DNA of 64,000 nucleotides from Osmia lignaria lignaria (lineage: Eukaryota > Arthropoda > Insecta > Hymenoptera > Megachilidae): contig NC_135043.1 of the NCBI RefSeq assembly GCF_051020975.1, forward strand, positions 1,178,001 to 1,242,000, given 5' to 3'. The notes under the pieces are model-generated. The model searched no databases. It saw only the letters and a program-made list of their open reading frames with translations, and was not told the DNA's origin. The first letter of the stretch is position 1, and each line of letters begins with the position of its first letter. Of this stretch, positions 10,501-27,217 are shown one piece after another. Position numbers and translations under genes: made by a program.

Positions 10501-12847
10501 ATGGAGATATACTAATAATGACATTGATATTAAATATATATTACATCTCTGATGTAGATATAGTAACAACTGTATAGCTATTAAATGCATATTACATTAT
10601 ATCTCATGTATATATAGTAACAATGACAGTGTTATTACATGTATATTCCATTATATCATATGGATATAGTAACAATGACATTGTTATTATATATATATTA
10701 CATTATATCTCATGTGGAAATAGTGACAATTACATCTTCATTAAATGTATAGTACATTATATCTCATGTATATATAGTAACAATGACATAGTTATTATAT
10801 ATATATTACATTATATCTCATGTGGGTATAGTAATAATGACATCGATATAAAATGTATATTACAGTATATCTCATGTAGATATAGTAACAAGTGTCTTGC
10901 TATTAAATGTATTTTACATTATATCTCATGTATATATAGTAACAATGACATTGTTATTAAGGGTATATAACATTATATCGAGTAGATATAGTAACAAGTG
11001 TATTGCTATTAACTGTATATTACATTATATCTCATGTATATATGGTAACAATGACAGTGTTATTACATGTATATTCGATTATATCATGTGGATATAGTAA
11101 CAATGACATTGTTATTATATATATATTACATTATATCTCATGTGGATATAGTGACAATTACATCTTCATTAAATGTATAGCACGTTATATCTCATGTATA
11201 TATAGTAACAATGACATTGTTATTATATGTACATTCCATTACATCATGTAGATATAGTAACAATGACAATGTTATTAAGTGTATATTACATTATATCTCA
11301 TGTAGATATAGTAACAATGACATTGTTATTAAATGTACAGTATATTATATCCCATGGAGATATACTAATAATGACATTGACATTAAATATATATTACATC
11401 TCTGATGTAGATGTGGTAACAACTGTATAGCTATTAAATGTATATTACATTATATGTCATGTATATATAGTAACAATGACAGCGTTATTACATGTATATT
11501 CCATTACATCATGTAGATATAGTAACAATGACATTGTTATTATATATATATTACATTATATCTCATGTGGATATAGTAACAATTACTTCTTCATTAAATG
11601 TATAGTATCTTATATCTCATGTATACATAGTAGCAATGACATTGTTATTATATGTACATTCCATTGGATCATGTAGATATAGTAACAATGACATTGTTAT
11701 TAAACGTATATTACATTATATCTCATGTAGATATAGTAACAATGACATAGTTATTATATATATATTACATTATATCTCATGTGGGTATAGTAATAATGAC
11801 ATTGATATTATATGTATATTACAGTATATCTCATGTAGATATAGTAATAATGACTGTGATATTAAATGTATATTACACCTCTGATGTAGATATAGTAACA
11901 ATGACATTGTTATTAAGGGTATATAACATTATATCGAGTAGATATAGCAACAATGACATTGTTATTAAATGTATAGTATATTATATCCCATGGAGAAATA
12001 CCAATAATGACATTGATATTAAATATATATTACATCTCTGATGTAGATATAGTAACAACTGTATAGCTATTAAATGTATATTACATTATATCTCATGTAT
12101 ATATAGTAACAATGACAGTGTTATTACATGTATATTCCATTATATAACGTAGATATAGTAACAATGACATAGTTATTATATATATATTACATTATATCTC
12201 ATGTGGGCATAGTAATAATGACATTGATATTAAATGTATATTACAGCATATATCATGTAGATATAATAATAATGATTTTGATATTAAATGTATATTACAT
12301 CTCTGATGTAGATATGGTAACAATGACTTTGATATTAAATGTATATTACATCCCTGATGTAAATATAGTAACAACTGTATTGCTATTAAATGTATATAAC
12401 ATTACAGCTCATGTAGGTATAGTAATAATCACATTGTTATTAAACGTATATTAGAGTATATCTCATGTAGATATAGTAGTAATGACTGTGATATTAAATG
12501 TGTATTACACCTCTGATGTAGATATAGTAACAATGACATTGTTATTAAGGGTATATAACATTATATCGAGTAGATATAGCAACAATGACATTGTTATTAA
12601 ATGTATAGTATATTTTATCCCATGGAGATATACGAATAATGACATTGATGTTAAATATATATTACATCTCTGATGTAGATATAGTAACAACTGTATAGCT
12701 ATTAAATGTATATTACATTATATCTCATCTATATATAGTAACAATGACAGTGTTATTACATGTATATTCCATTATATCATGTAGATATAGTAACAATGAC
12801 ATTGTTATTAAACCTATATTGCGTTATATCGAGTAGATATCGTAACA
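7538..12847 (+). repeat. Composite HOR interval, 5,310 bp, with mosaic block
   Basis: The first part, to 9914, is regular HOR matching 21280-23656. At 9915 it departs (CATGTAT where the regular copy has CATCTAT) and enters a mosaic block made of modules X (10096-10296 and 10897-11097), sub-units starting at 11003 and 11476, and module Z (12164-12532). The interval holds about 100 monomers. Confidence 0.8.
10096..10296 (+). repeat. Module X
   Basis: The module is recognised by TGTCTTGCTATTAAATG, TTAAGGGTATATAAC, GTGTATTGCTATTAACTG and CATGTATATATGGTAAC in that order. Full copies start near 10096, 10897, 13230, 35763, 37095, 39428, 52150, 53694, 55816, 57517, 59061 and 63200; a truncated copy lies near 60.9 kb. 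Copies at 52150 and 57517 end in ATTCCATTGTATCATG where the others have ATTCGATTATA. The module is absent from the regular HOR copies and marks mosaic or short HOR blocks. Confidence 0.83.
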
Positions 12848-15130
12848 ATGACATTGTTATCAAGTGTATATTGCATTATATCTCATGTAGATATAGTAAT
12901 AATGACTTCTATATTAAGTGTATATTGCATTATATCTCATGTAGATATAGTAACAATGACATTGTTATTAAACGTATGTTACATTATATCTCATGTAGAT
13001 ATAGTAACAATGACATTGTTATTAAGTGTATATTACATTATATCTCATGTATCTATAGTAACAATGACAGTGTTATTACATGTATATTCCATTATATCAT
13101 GTAGATATAGTAACAATGACATAGTTATTATATATATATTACATTATATCTCATGTGGGTATAGTAATAATGACATCGATATAAAATGTATATTACAGTA
13201 TATCTCATGTAGATATAGTAAAAAGTGTCTTGCTATTAAATGTATTTTACATTATATCTCATGTATATATAGTAACAATGACATTGTTATTAAGGGTATA
13301 TAACATTATATCGAGTAGATATAGTAACAAGTGTATTGCTATTAACTGTATATTACATTATATCTCATGTATATATGGTAACAATGACAGTGTTATTACA
13401 TGTATATTCGATTATATCATGTGGATATAGTAACAATGACATTGTTATTATATATATATTACATTATATCTCATGAGGATATAGTAACAATTACTTCTTC
13501 ATTAAATGTATAGTATCTTATATCTCATGTATATATAGCAACAATGACATTGTTATTAAGTGTATATTACATTATATCTCATGTAGATATATTAACAATG
13601 ACGTTGTTATTTAATGTATAGTATATTATATCCCATGGAGATATACTAATAATGACATTGATATTAAATATATATTACATCTCTGATGTAGATATAGTAA
13701 CAACTGTATAGCTATTAAATGCATATTACATTATATCTCATGTATATATAGTAACAATGACAGTGTTATTACATGTATATTCCATTATATCATATGGATA
13801 TAGTAACAATGACATTGTTATTATATATATATTACATTATATCTCATGTGGAAATAGTGACAATTACATCTTCATTAAATGTATAGTACATTATATCTCA
13901 TGTATATATAGTAACAATGACATTGTTATTATATTTACATTCCATTATATCATCTAGATATAGTAACAATGACAATGTTATTAAGTGTATATTACATTAT
14001 ATCTCATGTAGATATAGTAACAATGACATTGTTATTAAATGTATAGTATATTGTATCCCATGGAGATATACTAATAATGACATTTATATTAAATATATAT
14101 TACATCTCTGATGTAGATATAGTAACAACTGTATAGCTATTAAATATATATTACATTATATCTCATGTATATATAGCAACAATGACAGTGTTATTACATG
14201 TATATTCCATTACATCATGTAGATATAGTAACAATGACATTGTTATTATATATATATTACATTATATCTCATGTGGATATAGTGACAATTACATCTTCAT
14301 TAAATGTATAGCACGTTATATCTCATGTATATATAGTAACAATGACATTGTTATTAAGGGTATATAACATTATATCGAGTAGATATAGTAACAATGACAT
14401 AGTTATTATATATATATTACATTATATCTCATGTGGGTATAGTAATAATGACATTGATATTATATGTATATTACAGTATATCTCATGTAGATATAGTAAT
14501 AATGACTGTGATATTAAATGTATATTACACCTCTGATGTAGATATAGTAACAATGACATTGTTATTAAGGGTATATAACATTATATCGAGTAGATATAGC
14601 AACAATGACATTGTTATTAAATGTATAGTATATTATATCCCATGGAGAAATACCAATAATGACATTGATATTAAATATATATTACATCTCTGATGTAGAT
14701 ATAGTAACAACTGTATAGCTATTAAATGTATATTACATTATATCTCATCTATATATAGTAACAATGACAGTGTTATTACATGTATATTCCATTATATCAT
14801 GTAGATATAGTAACAATGACATTGTTATTAAACCTATATTGCGTTATATCGAGTAGATATCGTAACAATGACATTGTTATTAAATGTATAGTATATTATA
14901 TCCCATGGAGAAATACCAATAATGACATTGATATTAAATATATATTACATCTCTGATGTAGATATAGTAACAACTGTATAGCTATTAAATGTATATTACA
15001 TTATATCTCATCTATATATAGTAACAATGACAGTGTTATTACATGTATATTCCATTATATCATGTAGATATAGTAACAATGACATTGTTATTAAACCTAT
15101 ATTGCGTTATATCGAGTAGATATCGTAACA
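12848..15130 (+). repeat. Short HOR copy, 2,283 bp (about 43 monomers)
   Basis: This runs landmark to landmark with module X at 13230. From 13743 on it is the same as 1-1388. The whole unit is repeated at 39046-41328. The third monomer after the landmark has GTAGATATAG where regular copies carry the BglII-type GTAGATCTAG. Confidence 0.83.
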
Positions 15131-18100
15131 ATGACATTGTTATCAAGTGTATATTGCATTATATCTCATGTAGATATAGTAATAATGACTTCTATATTAA
15201 GTGTATATTGCATTATATCTCATGTAGATATAGTAACAATGACATTGTTATTAAACGTATGTTACATTATATCTCATGTAGATCTAGTAACAATGACATT
15301 GTTATTAAGTGTATATTACATTATATCTCATGTATCTATAGTAACAATGACAGTGTTATTACATGTATATTCCATTATATCATGTAGATATAGTAACAAT
15401 GACATAGTTATTATATATATATTACATTATATCTCATGTGGGTATAGTAATAATGACATCGATATAAAATGTATATTACAGTATATCTCATGTAGATATA
15501 GTAACAAGTGTCTTGCTATTAAATGTATTTTACATTATATCTCATGTATATATAGTAACAATGACATTGTTATTATATGTACATTCCATTATATCATCTA
15601 GATATAGTAACAATGACAATGTTATTAAGTGTATATTTCATTATATCTCATGTAGATATAGTAACAATGACATTGTTATTAAATGTATAGTATATTGTAT
15701 CCCATGGAGATATACTAATAATGACATTGATATTAAATATATATTACATCTCTGATGTAGATATAGTAACAACTGTATAGCTATTAAATGTATATTACAT
15801 TATATGTCATGTATATATAGTAACAATGACAGCGTTATTACATGTATATTCCATTACATCATGTAGATATAGTAACAATGACATTGTTATTATATATATA
15901 TTACATTATATCTCATGTGGATATAGTAACAATTACCTCTTCATTAAATGTATAGTATCTTATATCTCATGTATATATAGTAGCAATGACATTGTTATTA
16001 TATGTACATTCCATTATATCATGTAGATATAGTAACAATGACATTGTTATGAAACGTATATTACATTATATCTCATGTAGATATAGTAACAATGACATAG
16101 TTATTATATATATATTACATTATATCTCATGTGGGTATAGTAATAATGACATTGATATTATATGTATATTACAGTATATCTCATGTAGATATAGTAATAA
16201 TGACTGTGATATTAAATGTATATTACACCTCTGATGTAGATATAGTAACAATGACATTGTTATTAAGTGTATATTACATTATATCTCATGTAGATATATT
16301 AACAATGACGTTGTTATTTAATGTATAGTATATTATATCCCATGGAGATATACTAATAATGACATTGATATTAAATATATATTACATCTCTGATGTAGAT
16401 ATAGTAACAACTGTATAGCTATTAAATGTATATTACATTATATCTCATGTATATATAGTAACAATGACAGTGTTATTACATGTATATTCCATTATATCAT
16501 GTGGATATAGTAACAATGACATTGTTATTATATATATATTACATTATATCTCATGTGGAAATAGTGACAATTACATCTTCATTAAATGTATAGTACATTA
16601 TATCTCATGTATATATAGTAACAATGACATTGTTATTATATGTACATTCCATTATATCATCTAGATATAGTAACAATGACAAGGTTATTAAGTGTATATT
16701 ACATTATATCTCATGTAGATATAGTAACAATGACATTGTTATTAAATGTATAGTATATTATATCCCATGGAGATATACTAATAATGACATTTATATTAAA
16801 TATATATTACATCTCTGATGTAGATATAGTAACAACTGTATAGCTATTAAATATATATTACATTATATCTCATGTATATATAGCAACAATGACAGTGTTA
16901 TTACATGTATATTCCATTACATCATGTAGATATAGTAACAATGACATTGTTATTATATATATATTACATTATATCTCATGTGGATATAGTGACAATTACA
17001 TCTTCATTAAATGTATAGCACGTTATATCTCATGTATATATAGTAACAATGACATTGTTATTATATGTACATTCCATTGGATCATGTAGATATAGTAACA
17101 ATGACATTGTTATTAAGGGTATATAACATTATATCGAGTAGATATAGTAACAATGACATAGTTATTATATATATATTACATTATATCTCATGTGGGTATA
17201 GTAATAATGACATTGATATTATATGTATATTACAGTATATCTCATGTAGATATAGTAATAATGACTGTGATATTAAATGTATATTACACCTCTGATGTAG
17301 ATATAGTAACAATGACATTGTTATTAAGGGTATATAACATTATATCGAGTAGATATAGTAACAATGACATAGTTATTATATATATATTACATTATATCTC
17401 ATGTGGGTATAGTAATAATGACATTGATATTATATGTATATTACAGTATATCTCATGTAGATATAGTAATAATGACTGTGATATTAAATGTATATTACAC
17501 CTCTGATGTAGATATAGTAACAATGACATTGTTATTAAGGGTATATAACATTATATCGAGTAGATATAGCAACAATGACATTGTTATTAAATGTATAGTA
17601 TATTATATCCCATGGAGAAATACCAATAATGACATTGATATTAAATATATATTACATCTCTGATGTAGATATAGTAACAACTGTATAGCTATTAAATGTA
17701 TATTACATTATATCTCATCTATATATAGTAACAATGACAGTGTTATTACATGTATATTCCATTATATCATGTAGATATAGTAACAATGACATTGTTATTA
17801 AACCTATATTGCGTTATATCGAGTAGATATCGTAACAATGACATTGTTATTAAATGTATAGTATATTATATCCCATGGAGAAATACCAATAATGACATTG
17901 ATATTAAATATATATTACATCTCTGATGTAGATATAGTAACAACTGTATAGCTATTAAATGTATATTACATTATATCTCATCTATATATAGTAACAATGA
18001 CAGTGTTATTACATGTATATTCCATTATATCATGTAGATATAGTAACAATGACATTGTTATTAAACCTATATTGCGTTATATCGAGTAGATATCGTAACA
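15131..18100 (+). repeat. HOR copy, 2,970 bp (56-monomer form)
   Basis: This copy of 1389-4358 sits at offset 13,742, with the same module order and the tandem 211-bp pair. It lies inside the 9.9-kb duplicated segment. Confidence 0.87.
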
Positions 18101-21100
18101 ATGACATTGTTATCAAGTGTATATTGCATTATATCTCATGTAGATATAGTAATAATGACTTCTATATTAAGTGTATATTGCATTATATCTCATGTAGATA
18201 TAGTAACAATGACATTGTTATTAAACGTATGTTACATTATATCTCATGTAGATCTAGTAACAATGACATTGTTATTAAGTGTATATTACATTATATCTCA
18301 TGTATCTATAGTAACAATGACAGTGTTATTACATGTATATTCCATTATATCATGTAGATATAGTAACAATGACATAGTTATTATATATATATTACATTAT
18401 ATCTCATGTGGGTATAGTAATAATGACATCGATATAAAATGTATATTACAGTATATCTCATGTAGATATAGTAACAAGTGTCTTGCTATTAAATGTATTT
18501 TACATTATATCTCATGTATATATAGTAACAATGACATTGTTATTATATGTACATTCCATTATATCATCTAGATATAGTAACAATGACAATGTTATTAAGT
18601 GTATATTTCATTATATCTCATGTAGATATAGTAACAATGACATTGTTATTAAATGTATAGTATATTGTATCCCATGGAGATATACTAATAATGACATTGA
18701 TATTAAATATATATTACATCTCTGATGTAGATATAGTAACAACTGTATAGCTATTAAATGTATATTACATTATATGTCATGTATATATAGTAACAATGAC
18801 AGCGTTATTACATGTATATTCCATTACATCATGTAGATATAGTAACAATGACATTGTTATTATATATATATTACATTATATCTCATGTGGATATAGTAAC
18901 AATTACCTCTTCATTAAATGTATAGTATCTTATATCTCATGTATATATAGTAGCAATGACATTGTTATTATATGTACATTCCATTATATCATGTAGATAT
19001 AGTAACAATGACATTGTTATGAAACGTATATTACATTATATCTCATGTAGATATAGTAACAATGACATAGTTATTATATATATATTACATTATATCTCAT
19101 GTGGGTATAGTAATAATGACATTGATATTATATGTATATTACAGTATATCTCATGTAGATATAGTAATAATGACTGTGATATTAAATGTATATTACACCT
19201 CTGATGTAGATATAGTAACAATGACATTGTTATTAAGTGTATATTACATTATATCTCATGTAGATATATTAACAATGACGTTGTTATTTAATGTATAGTA
19301 TATTATATCCCATGGAGATATACTAATAATGACATTGATATTAAATATATATTACATCTCTGATGTAGATATAGTAACAACTGTATAGCTATTAAATGTA
19401 TATTACATTATATCTCATGTATATATAGTAACAATGACAGTGTTATTACATGTATATTCCATTATATCATGTGGATATAGTAACAATGACATTGTTATTA
19501 TATATATATTACATTATATCTCATGTGGAAATAGTGACAATTACATCTTCATTAAATGTATAGTACATTATATCTCATGTATATATAGTAACAATGACAT
19601 TGTTATTATATGTACATTCCATTATATCATCTAGATATAGTAACAATGACAAGGTTATTAAGTGTATATTACATTATATCTCATGTAGATATAGTAACAA
19701 TGACATTGTTATTAAATGTATAGTATATTATATCCCATGGAGATATACTAATAATGACACTTATATTAAATATATATTACATCTCTGATGTAGATATAGT
19801 AACAACTGTATAGCTATTAAATATATATTACATTATATCTCATGTATATATAGCAACAATGACAGTGTTATTACATGTATATTCCATTACATCATGTAGA
19901 TATAGTAACAATGACATTGTTATTATATATATATTACATTATATCTCATGTGGGTATAGTAATAATGACATTGATATTATATGTATATTACAGTATATCT
20001 CATGTAGATATAGTAATAATGACTGTGATATTAAATGTATATTACACCTCTGATGTAGATATAGTAACAATGACATTGTTATTAAGGGTATATAACATTA
20101 TATCGAGTAGATATAGCAACAATGACATTGTTATTAAATGTATAGTATATTATATCCCATGGAGAAATACCAATAATGACATTGATATTAAATATATATT
20201 ACATCTCTGATGTAGATATAGTAACAACTGTATAGCTATTAAATGTATATTACATTATATCTCATGTATATATAGTAACAATGACAGTGTTATTACATGT
20301 ATATTCCATTATATAACGTAGATATAGTAACAATGACATAGTTATTATATATATATTACATTATATCTCATGTGGGCATAGTAATAATGACATTGATATT
20401 AAATGTATATTACAGCATATCTCATGTAGATATAATAATAATGATTTTGATATTAAATGTATATTACATCTCTGATGTAGATATGGTAACAATGACTTTG
20501 ATTTTAAATGTATATTACATCCCTGATGTAAATATAGTAACAACTGTATTGCTATTAAATGTATATAACATTACAGCTCATGTAGGTATAGTAATAATCA
20601 CATTGTTATTAAACGTATATTAGAGTATATCTCATGTAGATATAGTAGTAATGACTGTGATATTAAATGTGTATTACACCTATGATGTAGATATAGTAAC
20701 AATGACATTGTTATTAAGGGTATATAACATTATATCGAGTAGATATAGCAACAATGACATTGTTATTAAATGTATAGTATATTATATCCCATGGAGAAAT
20801 ACCAATAATGACATTGATATTAAATATATATTACATCTCTGATGTAGATATAGTAACAACTGTATAGCTATTAAATGTATATTACATTATATCTCATCTA
20901 TATATAGTAACAATGACAGTGTTATTACATGTATATTCCATTATATCATGTAGATATAGTAACAATGACATTGTTATTAAACCTATATTGCGTTATATCG
21001 AGTAGATATCGTAACAATGACATTGTTATTAAATGTATAGTATATTATATCCCATGGAGAAATACCAATAATGACATTGATATTAAATATATATTACATC

Positions 21101-21279
21101 TCTGATGTAGATATAGTAACAACTGTATAGCTATTAAATGTATATTACATTATATCTCATCTATATATAGTAACAATGACAGTGTTATTACATGTATATT
21201 CCATTATATCATGTAGATATAGTAACAATGACATTGTTATTAAACCTATATTGCGTTATATCGAGTAGATATCGTAACA
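18101..21279 (+). repeat. HOR copy, 3,179 bp (60-monomer form)
   Basis: This copy of 4359-7537 sits at offset 13,742 and has module Z at 20333. A private change at 20503 gives GATTTTAAATG where the other copies read GATATTAAATG. Confidence 0.87.
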
Positions 21280-24038
21280 ATGACATTGTTATCAAGTGTA
21301 TATTGCATTATATCTCATGTAGATATAGTAATAATGACTTCTATATTAAGTGTATATTGCATTATATCTCATGTAGATATAGTAACAATGACATTGTTAT
21401 TAAACGTATGTTACATTATATCTCATGTAGATCTAGTAACAATGACATTGTTATTAAGTGTATATTACATTATATCTCATGTATCTATAGTAACAATGAC
21501 AGTGTTATTACATGTATATTCCATTATATCATGTAGATATAGTAACAATGACATAGTTATTATATATATATTACATTATATCTCATGTGGGTATAGTAAT
21601 AATGACATCGATATAAAATGTATATTACAGTATATCTCATGTAGATATAGTAACAAGTGTCTTGCTATTAAATGTATTTTACATTATATCTCATGTATAT
21701 ATAGTAACAATGACATTGTTATTATATGTACATTCCATTATATCATCTAGATATAGTAACAATGACAATGTTATTAAGTGTATATTTCATTATATCTCAT
21801 GTAGATATAGTAACAATGACATTGTTATTAAATGTATAGTATATTGTATCCCATGGAGATATACTAATAATGACATTGATATTAAATATATATTACATCT
21901 CTGATGTAGATATAGTAACAACTGTATAGCTATTAAATGTATATTACATTATATGTCATGTATATATAGTAACAATGACAGCGTTATTACATGTATATTC
22001 CATTACATCATGTAGATATAGTAACAATGACATTGTTATTATATATATATTACATTATATCTCATGTGGATATAGTAACAATTACCTCTTCATTAAATGT
22101 ATAGTATCTTATATCTCATGTATATATAGTAGCAATGACATTGTTATTATATGTACATTCCATTATATCATGTAGATATAGTAACAATGACATTGTTATG
22201 AAACGTATATTACATTATATCTCATGTAGATATAGTAACAATGACATAGTTATTATATATATATTACATTATATCTCATGTGGGTATAGTAATAATGACA
22301 TTGATATTATATGTATATTACAGTATATCTCATGTAGATATAGTAATAATGACTGTGATATTAAATGTATATTACACCTCTGATGTAGATATAGTAACAA
22401 TGACATTGTTATTAAGTGTATATTACATTATATCTCATGTAGATATATTAACAATGACGTTGTTATTTAATGTATAGTATATTATATCCCATGGAGATAT
22501 ACTAATAATGACATTGATATTAAATATATATTACATCTCTGATGTAGATATAGTAACAACTGTATAGCTATTAAATGTATATTACATTATATCTCATGTA
22601 TATATAGTAACAATGACAGTGTTATTACATGTATATTCCATTATATCATGTGGATATAGTAACAATGACATTGTTATTATATATATATTACATTATATCT
22701 CATGTGGAAATAGTGACAATTACATCTTCATTAAATGTATAGTACATTATATCTCATGTATATATAGTAACAATGACATTGTTATTATATGTACATTCCA
22801 TTATATCATCTAGATATAGTAACAATGACAAGGTTATTAAGTGTATATTACATTATATCTCATGTAGATATAGTAACAATGACATTGTTATTAAATGTAT
22901 AGTATATTATATCCCATGGAGATATACTAATAATGACATTTATATTAAATATATATTACATCTCTGATGTAGATATAGTAACAGCTGTATAGCTATTAAA
23001 TATATATTACATTATATCTCATGTATATATAGCAACAATGACAGTGTTATTACATGTATATTCCATTACATCATGTAGATATAGCAACAATGACATTGTT
23101 ATTATATATATATTACATTATATCTCATGTGGATATAGTGACAATTACATCTTCATTAAATGTATAGCACGTTATATCTCATGTATATATAGTAACAATG
23201 ACATTGTTATTATATGTACATTCCATTGGATCATGTAGATATAGTAACAATGACATTGTTATTAAGGGTATATAACATTATATCGAGTAGATATAGTAAC
23301 AATGACATAGTTATTATATATATATTACATTATATCTCATGTGGGTATAGTAATAATGACATTGATATTATATGTATATTACAGTATATCTCATGTAGAT
23401 ATAGTAATAATGACTGTGATATTAAATGTATATTACACCTCTGATGTAGATATAGTAACAATGACATTGTTATTAAGGGTATATAACATTATATCGAGTA
23501 GATATAGCAACAATGACATTGTTATTAAATGTATAGTATATTATATCCCATGGAGAAATACCAATAATGACATTGATATTAAATATATATTACATCTCTG
23601 ATGTAGATATAGTAACAACTGTATAGCTATTAAATGTATATTACATTATATCTCATCTATATATAGTAACAATGACAGTGTTATTACATGTATATTCCAT
23701 TATATCATGTAGATATAGTAACAATGACATTGTTATTAAACCTATATTGCGTTATATCGAGTAGATATCGTAACAATGACATTGTTATTAAATGTATAGT
23801 ATATTATATCCCATGGAGAAATACCAATAATGACATTGATATTAAATATATATTACATCTCTGATTTAGATATAGTAACAACTGTATAGCTATTAAATGT
23901 ATATTACATTATATCTCATCTATATATAGTAACAATGACAGTGTTATTACATGTATATTCCATTATATCATGTAGATATAGTAACAATGACATTGTTATT
24001 AAACCTATATTGCGTTATATCGAGTAGATATCGTAACA
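21280..24038 (+). repeat. HOR copy, 2,759 bp (52-monomer form)
   Basis: This is the shortest regular form: the 2,970-bp unit less one 211-bp unit and with no module Z. It carries the AACAGCTGTATAG (PvuII-type) variant near 22981, shared with copies at about 9239, 28919, 34274 and 50661. A private change near 23865 reads CTCTGATTTAG. Confidence 0.87.
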
Positions 24039-27000
24039 ATGACATTGTTATCAAGTGTATATTGCATTATATCTCATGTAGATATAGTAATAATGACTTC
24101 TATATTAAGTGTATATTGCATTATATCTCATGTAGATATAGTAACAATGACATTGTTATTAAACGTATGTTACATTATATCTCATGTAGATCTAGTAACA
24201 ATGACATTGTTATTAAGTGTATATTACATTATATCTCATGTATCTATAGTAACAATGACAGTGTTATTACATGTATATTCCATTATATCATGTAGATATA
24301 GTAACAATGACATAGTTATTATATATATATTACATTATATCTCATGTGGGTATAGTAATAATGACATCGATATAAAATGTATATTACAGTATATCTCATG
24401 TAGATATAGTAACAAGTGTCTTGCTATTAAATGTATTTTACATTATATCTCATGTATATATAGTAACAATGACATTGTTATTATATGTACATTCCATTAT
24501 ATCATCTAGATATAGTAACAATGACAATGTTATTAAGTGTATATTTCATTATATCTCATGTAGATATAGTAACAATGACATTGTTATTAAATGTATAGTA
24601 TATTGTATCCCATGGAGATATACTAATAATGACATTGATATTAAATATATATTACATCTCTGATGTAGATATAGTAACAACTGTATAGCTATTAAATGTA
24701 TATTACATTATATGTCATGTATATATAGTAACAATGACAGCGTTATTACATGTATATTCCATTACATCATGTAGATATAGTAACAATGACATTGTTATTA
24801 TATATATATTACATTATATCTCATGTGGATATAGTAACAATTACCTCTTCATTAAATGTATAGTATCTTATATCTCATGTATATATAGTAGCAATGACAT
24901 TGTTATTATATGTACATTCCATTATATCATGTAGATATAGTAACAATGACATTGTTATGAAACGTATATTACATTATATCTCATGTAGATATAGTAACAA
25001 TGACATAGTTATTATATATATATTACATTATATCTCATGTGGGTATAGTAATAATGACATTGATATTATATGTATATTACAGTATATCTCATGTAGATAT
25101 AGTAATAATGACTGTGATATTAAATGTATATTACACCTCTGATGTAGATATAGTAACAATGACATTGTTATTAAGTGTATATTACATTATATCTCATGTA
25201 GATATATTAACAATGACGTTGTTATTTAATGTATAGTATATTATATCCCATGGAGATATACTAATAATGACATTGATATTAAATATATATTACATCTCTG
25301 ATGTAGATATAGTAACAACTGTATAGCTATTAAATGTATATTACATTATATCTCATGTATATATAGTAACAATGACAGTGTTATTACATGTATATTCCAT
25401 TATATCATGTGGATATAGTAACAATGACATTGTTATTATATATATATTACATTATATCTCATGTGGAAATAGTGACAATTACATCTTCATTAAATGTATA
25501 GTACATTATATCTCATGTATATATAGTAACAATGACATTGTTATTATATGTACATTCCATTATATCATCTAGATATAGTAACAATGACAAGGTTAGTAAG
25601 TGTATATTACATTATATCTCATGTAGATATAGTAACAATGACATTGTTATTAAATGTATAGTATATTATATCCCATGGAGATATACTAATAATGACACTT
25701 ATATTAAATATATATTACATCTCTGATGTAGATATAGTAACAACTGTATAGCTATTAAATATATATTACATTATATCTCATGTATATATAGCAACAATGA
25801 CAGTGTTATTACATGTATATTCCATTACATCATGTAGATATAGTAACAATGACATTGTTATTATATATATATTACATTATATCTCATGTGGGTATAGTAA
25901 TAATGACATTGATATTATATGTATATTACAGTATATCTCATGTAGATATAGTAATAATGACTGTGATATTAAATGTATATTACACCTCTGATGTAGATAT
26001 AGTAACAATGACATTGTTATTAAGGGTATATAACATTATATCGAGTAGATATAGCAACAATGACATTGTTATTAAATGTATAGTATATTATATCCCATGG
26101 AGAAATACCAATAATGACATTGATATTAAATATATATTACATCTCTGATGTAGATATAGTAACAACTGTATAGCTATTAAATGTATATTACATTATATCT
26201 CATGTATATATAGTAACAATGACAGTGTTATTACATGTATATTCCATTATATAACGTAGATATAGTAACAATGACATAGTTATTATATATATATTACATT
26301 ATATCTCATGTGGGCATAGTAATAATGACATTGATATTAAATGTATATTACAGCATATCTCATGTAGATATAATAATAATGATTTTGATATTAAATGTAT
26401 ATTACATCTCTGATGTAGATATGGTAACAATGACTTTGATATTAAATGTATATTACATCCCTGATGTAAATATAGTAACAACTGTATTGCTATTAAATGT
26501 ATATAACATTACAGCTCATGTAGGTATAGTAATAATCACATTGTTATTAAACGTATATTAGAGTATATCTCATGTAGATATAGTAGTAATGACTGTGATA
26601 TTAAATGTGTATTACACCTATGATGTAGATATAGTAACAATGACATTGTTATTAAGGGTATATAACATTATATCGAGTAGATATAGCAACAATGACATTG
26701 TTATTAAATGTATAGTATATTATATCCCATGGAGAAATACCAATAATGACATTGATATTAAATATATATTACATCTCTGATGTAGATATAGTAACAACTG
26801 TATAGCTATTAAATGTATATTACATTATATCTCATCTATATATAGTAACAATGACAGTGTTATTACATGTATATTCCATTATATCATGTAGATATAGTAA
26901 CAATGACATTGTTATTAAACCTATATTGCGTTATATCGAGTAGATATCGTAACAATGACATTGTTATTAAATGTATAGTATATTATATCCCATGGAGAAA

Positions 27001-27217
27001 TACCAATAATGACATTGATATTAAATATATATTACATCTCTGATGTAGATATAGTAACAACTGTATAGCTATTAAATGTATATTACATTATATCTCATCT
27101 ATATATAGTAACAATGACAGTGTTATTACATGTATATTCCATTATATCATGTAGATATAGTAACAATGACATTGTTATTAAACCTATATTGCGTTATATC
27201 GAGTAGATATCGTAACA
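24039..27217 (+). repeat. HOR copy, 3,179 bp (60-monomer form)
   Basis: This copy of 18101-21279 sits at offset 5,938, with module Z at 26271. A private GGTTAGTAAG occurs near 25591 where the others read GGTTATTAAG. Confidence 0.87.
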
